In this document: positions 57,851 to 64,000 of the stretch, piece after piece
Numbering within the stretch: position 1 is the stretch's first letter
Layout of the letters: each line of letters starts with the position of its first letter
Origin: Legionella quinlivanii
GTDB lineage: Bacteria; Pseudomonadota; Gammaproteobacteria; Legionellales; Legionellaceae
DNA length: 64,000 nucleotides
Assembly: GCF_003265995.1 (NCBI RefSeq)
Contig: NZ_MVJN01000004.1
Span: 186,001-250,000 of the forward strand
Direction of reading: 5' to 3'
The notes under the pieces: generated by a model
What the model saw: only the letters and a program-made list of their open reading frames with translations
What the model was told of the DNA's origin: nothing
The model's database searches: none
Program-made: the position numbers and the translations under genes

Positions 57851-59091
57851 TGGCTTTCCTTAACCGGATTTAATCCCAACAGTCCAGTGAGTTGAATTAA
57901 GGCTTTATGGTATTCAGCATGGGCCTGCTGGTAATGGCGCTCTTCATCATACAGGCTATTGAGTGCAATGGATAATTCCGTATAGGAATACCGCCCCATC
58001 TGATAACCTTCCTGAGCCAGTTTGATCGATTTTCGCGCCAGAGGCAATAATGAGCGGGTGACGACATCAGCCTCGTATTGATTTTGCTCTGCCAGCAGAA
58101 AAGCGTTGTACACATTTTGACGAAGGTCCAGGCCCGTTCCCTTATACTGGTGAGCCGCCTGCGTGTATTGCGCTTCCGCTGCGACAATTTTTCCCTGATT
58201 ACGATTATAAACCGGCGCTTCAGCAAAAACAGACATTACCGCCGCATTGCTGCCGTCATCAGAAAAATGACGTCCTCCTAACTGAACATTTAAATCAGGC
58301 CATACCGATTTTTTAGTCGCGGTAATCCCGGCGCGTTTGGCCTGTAACTGCAACCTCACCTGGATCATTTGCGGACTCTGGGGGATCTTTTTCTTTAAAT
58401 CCGCCCAATTCAGGGTAATCCCGGGCAAGCCTTTGTCCACCAAAGTCTGATCTACTCTTAACTGCTCACCCAGCAAACGCGCCAGTTTGGCCCGCTGTAT
58501 TAAAGTTTCCCTCCCGGCTTTTTTTTCCTGGATAATCGTTTCTCCTAAGCGAATCTGCGCTAAACGCAGATCAAGCTCCGCCCCTGCCCCTGCTTTTACC
58601 CGCCGTTCAATTGAATCGACAATATTCTGATTCAGACGAATCAGTTTTTTGGTTACCTGATGCCATTGATTGGCATAGAGCGCATCCACATAGGCCACAC
58701 CGACAGCGGCATAGAGTACAGCCTGCTGAACTTTGATCTGCGCCAGTGAAGCCAGATAGTCCGCATAACTTGCCTGCTTGAGATAGCTCAGTCTGCCGCC
58801 CAAGGGAATAGGCTGGGTGATCGAAGCCGTGGTTTCCGCAGCTTCGTAACTGCTGTAACTGCCAGAACCGCCAAAATTTTCTGCAGTCAGGGTTAATTGT
58901 GGATTGGGATATAAACCGCTTTGAATAAAATAGCCTCGCATGGCATGGGCTTTATCAATTTCGACCTGTAACTCTGGATTATTGCGACAGGCAATCGCCA
59001 AAGCCTGCTTGAAGGTAAGGGTCGATGCAGCCAGTGTCTGGTTGAACAGAACAGCTATTGAAACGCCTAGCCCAAAAAGAAAACGCATCAC
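57847..59091 (-). CDS. helC: TolC-family outer-membrane channel, CzcC/HelC
   Basis: 414 residues with a signal peptide (FLFGLGVSIAVLFNQTLAAS) and two repeats of long amphipathic helices (LTFKQALAIACRNNPELQVE, then the second half from about 215). This is the TolC/CzcC architecture. It leads the three-gene operon. Upstream lies a family C repeat, and the promoter is presumably in 59092-59190. No metal-responsive regulator gene is adjacent. Confidence 0.94.
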   Translation of the reverse strand: MMRFLFGLGVSIAVLFNQTLAASTLTFKQALAIACRNNPELQVEIDKAHAMRGYFIQSGLYPNPQLTLTAENFGGSGSYSSYEAAETTASITQPIPLGGRLSYLKQASYADYLASLAQIKVQQAVLYAAVGVAYVDALYANQWHQVTKKLIRLNQNIVDSIERRVKAGAGAELDLRLAQIRLGETIIQEKKAGRETLIQRAKLARLLGEQLRVDQTLVDKGLPGITLNWADLKKKIPQSPQMIQVRLQLQAKRAGITATKKSVWPDLNVQLGGRHFSDDGSNAAVMSVFAEAPVYNRNQGKIVAAEAQYTQAAHQYKGTGLDLRQNVYNAFLLAEQNQYEADVVTRSLLPLARKSIKLAQEGYQMGRYSYTELSIALNSLYDEERHYQQAHAEYHKALIQLTGLLGLNPVKESQ

Positions 59092-59188
59092 TTCCCTTAT
59101 TTATTCGCGGATTAACACCTATCCTTTTAATCTATCGCAATTCTGATGCGAATATCAAACCCGGGATTATCTGTTTGGCTTTAAATAG

Positions 59189-59277
59189 TGTCGTTTCCGC
59201 GTAGGCGGAAATCCATCTTGCAAACAAAGTTAGGAATTACCTTGAGAAATAGATTCCCGCCTTCGCGGGAACGACAC
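59189..59277. repeat. Hairpin repeat family C, copy 2
   Basis: GTGTCGTTTCCGCGTAGGCG and CGCCTTCGCGGGAACGACAC are inverted arms with a few mismatches, about 40 bases apart. It is more diverged than copy 1 at 49197 and lies upstream of the helC promoter region. Confidence 0.8.
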
Positions 59278-59338
59278 GATAGTAGCTCTGTTTGAGCAAT
59301 TGTTAAGTCATCCGCTGACTATATAAATAATGAGGGGA

Positions 59339-59359
59339 TCCCTCGGATAAGCCGAGGGA
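59339..59359 (-). terminator. Terminator-like hairpin after the large secreted protein gene
   Basis: TCCCTCGG-N5-CCGAGGGA forms a perfect 8-bp stem 15 bases past the minus-strand stop at 59374. It is followed on that strand by a T/A-rich tract (TCATTATTTATATAG). Confidence 0.65.
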
Positions 59360-59373
59360 CCTAGATGCCAAGA

Positions 59374-61359
59374 TTAATTCATAAAATCAACCGGTTGCGG
59401 AAAGCTGATGAAATTTTTTGTCAATTGCTTTTCCTTTTGCTGATTAGGATTTGCATTCTGACACCAGTCATTCGATTTAGGATGTTTCTGCCCTTTGCTA
59501 TCGGTCACCAGACAGGATTGTTTATTGACAATGTCTGATTTATTGCTTGGGCATTGAGAAGGATCCATATCATCGGTGCAAGGCGCGAATTTGGTGTTGA
59601 CTACGAAGGTGTAGACATTATCTTTCAAATCCGTAAAACGAACCTTGATTGGATAATCAGCGACTGTTCCTACTCTGAATCCGGCTATCTGACTGTTATC
59701 AGGCATAGTTACATCCTGCTTGTCTTTTTTACAGTCCAAATCATCAGGATCCTGATTCATCACGCAAACCCCGTATTTTTTAATTAAGGGCGTATTGATC
59801 TGATCCAGCATCGATTGCGGCACACCGATGGCGACTGAAAAACCATCCCGATAATTAAATTGCCGCTGATTTTCCAAACCATTACTTCCCCCTACCGCAA
59901 AGATCAAACCATCGCCAAGCTCACTCATAAAGCCCACAGCATCGTCGACTGAAAAACCATAGGCATCCATTGAGAGATAACTGTCATCATGAATCAGTTT
60001 GACATAGGGATTGAACATGAAAGCCGCTGTGGTTGTGGGTTTTTGATAGTTATATTGTAAATCATGAATGTACATGGATTGTATTTTTGCATGATCCCAT
60101 CCCGAAATTTTGGTATCTGACAAAGGATTCGCAGCAGCACCACAGCCTTCATTGAAAGGTACCCAGCCATAAATATGTTTAATCGCTTCCCAGTAATTAA
60201 ACTGTACAGGGTCTGACTTGGGCGTTAATGTGCATTTTCCAGCGGAATACATCTGCAGATACTGGGCATGGTTTTGTTTGAAAAATTTCTGTATCGTTTC
60301 CAGATCTTTTTTCAAATCATCAGGACAGCTCACAGTTTCGGTGACATATTTACTGACATCTTCGTCCCAGCCCACACATGATCCCCATAGATTCTGCATG
60401 TTCTGCACTGATTCACCAAAATGCAGTGACCTCTTTTCCTCATCAGTACATCCCCCCTGAATACATTTCATGACCGTTAGCACGGGAGGAAAACCCTCCT
60501 GAGGTTTAACCGGCACATTATCATCAGGCGGTAACGTTCCTGAACGCTGGGCAAAAATATTATATCCCCCAGGTAATTTCAATTCACTTAAGTTATAGAC
60601 CGGCCAGCCTTTGCCAATCGCGCTTTGCAAAAAAGCCTGCAGGTGATCACGAAAGGTTTCGATAGACTGTATAGAACCGCTGTAACCGATGTAAGGATTG
60701 TTTTTAGGTCCAATGGCAATAGGCATGTACACATGATCGACATAGGAAATGTTATAGCCCACGTTTTCAGGCTTTAGTAAGCGAAGCGTCTGTTTGGGAG
60801 GGACAATTGAATCTCCAAAGGTATATTCTGATAACTGCGCATAGACATCTTCCGGAAACTGAACGTTACTGGAGTAAAGATATAAATTACATTGAACATT
60901 CTTTCCTTCACAGGTTACCTCTGAGGGAACCGTCATCGGGCTGTCCTGCTCCTCGTGTAAGCGATCATTTCTATCCGCCAAAACCACACGCCCGCCATTC
61001 CACCAGGTAATATAGCTTCCTTTGGATTCGCTGTATAAGGGAAGAGTAATCGTCACTGAGGAATCGGGTGGTATGCCACTGTTTTCATTGACATACAATT
61101 TATAAACATAATTGGTGGGATAAGGAGAGCTGCTGCGAAAACAGCCTTGAACCCATTCGTTCACTGCATTTTTGCTGGTTGCCAGTACAGGGTAGATAAT
61201 TTTATCAGTATTATTATATATGGTAATCGTTTTTGGCTTCACCATCAGCGGTTTTCCATCATAATCCTTACATTCAATAATTCCATTTTCAGCCAGTGCT
61301 GCACCACTTCCAAATAACAGAGCAGCACCACTTGAAGCAACAAGCAACTTTTTTAACAT
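59374..61359 (-). CDS. Large secreted Cys-rich protein of unknown function
   Basis: About 661 residues from ATG 61359, which has AGGA eight bases upstream and starts a signal peptide (KLLVASSGAALLFGSGAALA); an earlier in-frame ATG at 61425 is less likely. The mature protein has at least 14 Cys, many in closely spaced pairs, and a beta-rich N-terminal half (ITIYNNTDKIIYPVLATSKN, then TVTITLPLYSESKGSYITWW) reminiscent of thaumatin or beta-1,3-glucanase (GH64-like) folds. No catalytic site could be assigned. It is likely exported by the general pathway and possibly released by type II secretion. Confidence 0.78.
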   Translation of the reverse strand: MLKKLLVASSGAALLFGSGAALAENGIIECKDYDGKPLMVKPKTITIYNNTDKIIYPVLATSKNAVNEWVQGCFRSSSPYPTNYVYKLYVNENSGIPPDSSVTITLPLYSESKGSYITWWNGGRVVLADRNDRLHEEQDSPMTVPSEVTCEGKNVQCNLYLYSSNVQFPEDVYAQLSEYTFGDSIVPPKQTLRLLKPENVGYNISYVDHVYMPIAIGPKNNPYIGYSGSIQSIETFRDHLQAFLQSAIGKGWPVYNLSELKLPGGYNIFAQRSGTLPPDDNVPVKPQEGFPPVLTVMKCIQGGCTDEEKRSLHFGESVQNMQNLWGSCVGWDEDVSKYVTETVSCPDDLKKDLETIQKFFKQNHAQYLQMYSAGKCTLTPKSDPVQFNYWEAIKHIYGWVPFNEGCGAAANPLSDTKISGWDHAKIQSMYIHDLQYNYQKPTTTAAFMFNPYVKLIHDDSYLSMDAYGFSVDDAVGFMSELGDGLIFAVGGSNGLENQRQFNYRDGFSVAIGVPQSMLDQINTPLIKKYGVCVMNQDPDDLDCKKDKQDVTMPDNSQIAGFRVGTVADYPIKVRFTDLKDNVYTFVVNTKFAPCTDDMDPSQCPSNKSDIVNKQSCLVTDSKGQKHPKSNDWCQNANPNQQKEKQLTKNFISFPQPVDFMN

Positions 61360-61494
61360 GATTGGATCCTTTTGCAAGCTTTGTATAAATTTAGCACATA
61401 AAAAAGCATTGAAATCAATTTGCATAAGAAAGCGCAGGCTGTGAGCTATTCAATCATCTGAATAGAGCAGTGTATTTATCGCATTCAATACAGG

Positions 61495-61646
61495 CTATAC
61501 ACAGAGTTATCCACAGAATTTGTGAATAAATCAATGACGCGACGGCGAATATAAATAGACAAAAAGCCATATATATCAAGGAGCACGGAATTGTTTATTA
61601 AAAGCTGAGCGAATTGGTGAGTAAAACTAGAATAAAGTTATCCACA
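61495..61646. promoter_or_regulatory. Cluster of DnaA boxes
   Basis: Perfect TTATCCACA at 61507-61515 and 61638-61646, an inverted TTATTCACA at 61521-61529, and one-mismatch CTATACACA at 61495-61503. Three of the four sites are packed within 35 bases. The setting is AT-rich intergenic DNA. Confidence 0.6.
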
Positions 61647-61750
61647 AATTAGATAAGCGGATATTTTTTAGCGGACGAGCATTTTAACCAATTTTTTTAT
61701 GAAGCAACAGTCTTGACATAGAAAAATTATGATTTTTTTTATTTACCAAG

Positions 61751-61860
61751 CTGTGTCATGCCACGTCATCTCGAACGCTGTGAGAGATCTCCCGAGTCTT
61801 GGTTTGTGCCAGCATTCGGAGATCTCTCACTGCGTTCGAGATGACGGCGGCCTGTGAGTA
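61751..61860. repeat. Hairpin repeat family B, copy 2 (loop inverted)
   Basis: Same flanks and arms as 30088-30199, but the central segment reads TGGTTTGTGCCAGCATTCGG, the reverse complement of the copy 1 loop. Confidence 0.88.
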
Positions 61861-61967
61861 TCTTTATTCCCGCAGCAATGCCTTTTGGTGAAAATTTAAC
61901 CGAAAGACTCTAGGAATTAAAAGCAGACTATGGAATAATTATTGTCCAAACTCAATAATTTTTGTCT

Positions 61968-62462
61968 ATGGATATGAAAATAAAAGCATTTTCTTTAATG
62001 ATATTTCTCTCACTTCCTTTTGCTTCATTTGCTGGCAGCTCAACCTGCCCTTTAGCAAGCGGGATCAATGTCAACACCAGCAAGCGCGTTTTAAATATTT
62101 GTGAACATGGCAGTGTTGTCAAAACCTTTAAAGTCGCGCTTGGTTTCAAAGGGGTAGGAAAAAAACGAGCCGGAGATAACAAAACGCCGGTGGGCTTATA
62201 TGGCTTGGCTTATCCAAGAAAATCCAATAAATACGACGTATTTATCCCTATTCTTTATCCTACTTCAAGACAGCGGGCAGCCGGGTACTCCGGCCGTGAC
62301 GTGGGTATTCATGGGCCTGCTCAATCAGCCAGCGCATTGGGTTGGTTTGGTAACTTACCTTTCTCAACGCGCGGATGCATTGCGGTTGGCAAAAATAACT
62401 ATATCGAATATGTGGCGAAGTGGGTTAAAGCTAATCCTGGTGCGAAGGTATTGATTGTTTAG
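61968..62462 (+). CDS. L,D-transpeptidase (YkuD family)
   Basis: About 164 residues with a signal peptide (AFSLMIFLSLPFASFAGS). The YkuD active-site pattern is present: VGIHGPAQ (His), then FSTRGCIAVG (catalytic Cys in S-x-R-G-C). These enzymes make 3-3 crosslinks in peptidoglycan or attach proteins to it, in the periplasm. ATG 61968 or 61974 is the likely start; TTG 61962 is also in frame. It converges on aceA with a shared terminator. Confidence 0.9.
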   Translation: MDMKIKAFSLMIFLSLPFASFAGSSTCPLASGINVNTSKRVLNICEHGSVVKTFKVALGFKGVGKKRAGDNKTPVGLYGLAYPRKSNKYDVFIPILYPTSRQRAAGYSGRDVGIHGPAQSASALGWFGNLPFSTRGCIAVGKNNYIEYVAKWVKANPGAKVLIV

Positions 62463-62471
62463 TGAAGAGCT

Positions 62472-62492
62472 GCCCGCTTGGGTAAAGCGGGC
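62472..62492. terminator. Bidirectional terminator hairpin between ldt and aceA
   Basis: GCCCGCTT-N5-AAGCGGGC is a perfect 8-bp stem between two convergent stop codons. No long T-run is present on either side. Confidence 0.65.
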
Positions 62493-62500
62493 ATTATCGC

Positions 62501-63775
62501 TTAGAACTGATCCTTTTCGGTACTACCATCCAACGCTGTGGTAGACGTCTGATTTTGCATAATGGTATTTTGTACCGCATCAAAATAACCGGTTCCGACA
62601 AAAGACTGGTGTTTAGTTGCTCTAAACCCATGTTCTTCCTGAGCTATTTCTCGCTGCTGCATTTGAGAGTAGGCATACATACCCTCTTTAGCATAGGCTC
62701 TGGCAATTTCAAACATGCCCAGGTTCAGGCTATGCCAGCCAGCAAGGGTAATAAACTGATATTTATAACCCATTTCGAAGAGCTGTTCACGGAATGTGCG
62801 TAAATCATGTTCACTTAAATTCGCTTTCCAGTTAAATGAGGGAGAGCAATTGTAGCAAAGTAACTTGCCAGGGTATTTTTCATGAATCGCCTGTGCAAAC
62901 TCTCTGGCTTCGGCAATATTGGGTTTGGAGGTTTCACACCAGACCACATCAGCATAGGGTGCATAAGTTAAACCACGGCTTATGGCTTGTTCGATACCGC
63001 TTTTAACATAATAAAATCCCTCACTTGAACGCTTGCCCGTCAAAAACACCATATCACGCTCATCATGATCACTGGTCAATAAGGAGGCCGCATCGGCATC
63101 AGTCCGCGCAATAATAAGAGTCGGCACCCCTTTTACATCCGTGGCAAGTCTTGCGGCAATTAATTTATTAACCGCTTCGCTGCTGGGAATCAGCACCTTG
63201 CCGCCCATGTGGCCGCATTTTTTAGCCGAAGAGAGCTGATCCTCAAAATGAACGGCTGAGGCCCCTGCCCTGATCATATGTTTCATCAGCTCAAACGCAT
63301 TCAGATTGCCGCCAAAGCCAGCCTCGGCATCGGCAATAATGGGGGCATACCAGTCGATAGAATGATCATCATTCAAACAATGGATTTCGTCGGTGCGTTT
63401 CAGGGCATTATTTATTGTCTCAACGAGACGGGGTACAGAATCCACAGGATACAAGCTTTGATCAGGGTACATTCTGCCGGAACTATTGTTATCCCCGGCT
63501 ACTTGCCAGCCTGAACAGTAGATGACCTGGAGCCCCGCCTGCACGGCCTGCACGGCCTGATTACCTGTAAGACAGCCCAAACCAGTCACTGGTTTATTGC
63601 TATTCAATAAATCCCATAATTTATTCGCCCCATGTCGGGCAAGAGTATATTCAATCTGAAGAGATGGTCTTAGTTGTACGACATCTTTGGCGCTATAGGG
63701 ACGTTTAATTCCTTTCCACCGAGAATTATTTTTCCAATCAGTTTCGAGTTCGATAATTTGATCATGCTTATTCAT
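62501..63775 (-). CDS. aceA: Isocitrate lyase
   Basis: 424 residues, typical for bacterial Ace[10 protein letters not shown] carries the catalytic Cys; ADAEAGFGG and [10 protein letters not shown] are also diagnostic. It splits isocitrate into succinate and glyoxylate, the first step of the glyoxylate shunt, letting cells grow on acetate or fatty acids. Its ATG overlaps the aceB stop by 8 bases (ATGAATAA), so it is coupled to malate synthase in an aceBA operon. Confidence 0.97.
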   Translation of the reverse strand: MNKHDQIIELETDWKNNSRWKGIKRPYSAKDVVQLRPSLQIEYTLARHGANKLWDLLNSNKPVTGLGCLTGNQAVQAVQAGLQVIYCSGWQVAGDNNSSGRMYPDQSLYPVDSVPRLVETINNALKRTDEIHCLNDDHSIDWYAPIIADAEAGFGGNLNAFELMKHMIRAGASAVHFEDQLSSAKKCGHMGGKVLIPSSEAVNKLIAARLATDVKGVPTLIIARTDADAASLLTSDHDERDMVFLTGKRSSEGFYYVKSGIEQAISRGLTYAPYADVVWCETSKPNIAEAREFAQAIHEKYPGKLLCYNCSPSFNWKANLSEHDLRTFREQLFEMGYKYQFITLAGWHSLNLGMFEIARAYAKEGMYAYSQMQQREIAQEEHGFRATKHQSFVGTGYFDAVQNTIMQNQTSTTALDGSTEKDQF

Positions 63776-64000
63776 AAGTGGATTCCTTCTGTGCGGTCAA
63801 GATTTTATAGGCTGGCAGGGTTAGAAACTCGTCAAAATGAGGCTTGCACACCATTTCCGTAAACAATTTTGTCGCCGTTTCCAATGCATGTCTGGGCAAA
63901 CCGGTTTGTTGCAAGCTGATAAATTCTTCATCAACCATGTTTAAAAACAAGTCTTTCTTAAAAACAGTATTATTATTGATCAAGGCGTTAAACTTCAGCC
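63768..64000 (-). CDS. aceB: Malate synthase A, C-terminal part
   Basis: 77 codons of a gene whose 5' part lies beyond the window. [17 protein letters not shown] and [13 protein letters not shown] are the C-terminal end of AceB-type malate synthase. It condenses glyoxylate with acetyl-CoA to malate. The position directly upstream of and overlapping aceA supports the assignment. Confidence 0.85.
   Translation of the reverse strand, partial: LKFNALINNNTVFKKDLFLNMVDEEFISLQQTGLPRHALETATKLFTEMVCKPHFDEFLTLPAYKILTAQKESTYE

Larger units (their letters stand above)
61360..61967. other. Long intergenic region with DnaA boxes and repeat
   Basis: About 600 bases without a gene, strongly AT-rich. It contains a DnaA-box cluster (61495-61646), a family B repeat (61751-61860) and the promoters of the two flanking divergent genes. 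Confidence 0.6.

Noticed and set aside
61360-61967. Calling this region the chromosomal origin
   Set aside because: DnaA boxes alone are not enough; no dnaA, dnaN or gidA-type neighbours and no visible skew evidence within the window.

Overview
The window looks like chromosomal DNA of a Legionella-type intracellular gammaproteobacterium. This is inferred from a heavy-metal efflux operon of the helCBA type, many single genes for eukaryote-like proteins (ankyrin repeats, a U-box, a Rab/Ras-like GTPase, prenylation-type CaaX tails) and low-to-moderate GC. No species can be named from sequence alone, and no rRNA, tRNA or CRISPR was seen.

Region 1 (1-13.5 kb) is a biosynthetic locus. A divergent adenylation-type ligase (cut by the window edge) faces a 3647-residue polyketide synthase read as KS-KS-KR-ACP-KS-DH*-KR-ACP-C. 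It has no acyltransferase domain, its DH has lost the catalytic His, and its C-terminal condensation domain is the likely release step. A cyanophycin-synthetase-like ATP-grasp gene follows; its 5' end is occupied by a hairpin repeat.

Region 2 (13.5-20.2 kb) has an M48 peptidase, a LysE exporter opposite a LysR regulator, a propeller-like protein ending in CaaX, a HigBA-type toxin-antitoxin pair, a HAD-family gene broken by an in-frame TGA, and an isopenicillin-N-synthase-like oxygenase.

Region 3 (20.3-40.2 kb) is an effector-rich, gene-sparse accessory region. It holds a protein with a C-terminal Rab/Ras-like GTPase domain, a mitochondrial-carrier-like protein, an alpha/beta hydrolase, a U-box plus J-domain fusion, a large helical repeat protein, several orphan proteins (one ending in an acidic dileucine motif, one with CaaX CLLV), a LuxR-type regulator, an outer-membrane barrel and a tandem GNAT acetyltransferase. 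Gene remnants and hairpin repeats lie between them.

Region 4 (40.6-53.5 kb) has a secreted propeller protein, a light-response-like cluster (FeS photolyase, SDR, DUF2177, DUF1295), an outer-membrane protein with a secreted M12B-like metalloprotease, a secreted hydrolase, and an ankyrin protein with an N-terminal Cys/His/Asp arrangement like YopT proteases.

Region 5 (53.5-64 kb) is more housekeeping-like: the helCBA RND metal-efflux operon, a large secreted Cys-rich protein of unknown function, a DnaA-box cluster, an L,D-transpeptidase and the glyoxylate-shunt operon aceB-aceA (aceB cut by the window end). At least five hairpin-repeat families are scattered through the intergenic spaces. Two members have altered gene ends, and one pair differs by inversion of its loop.
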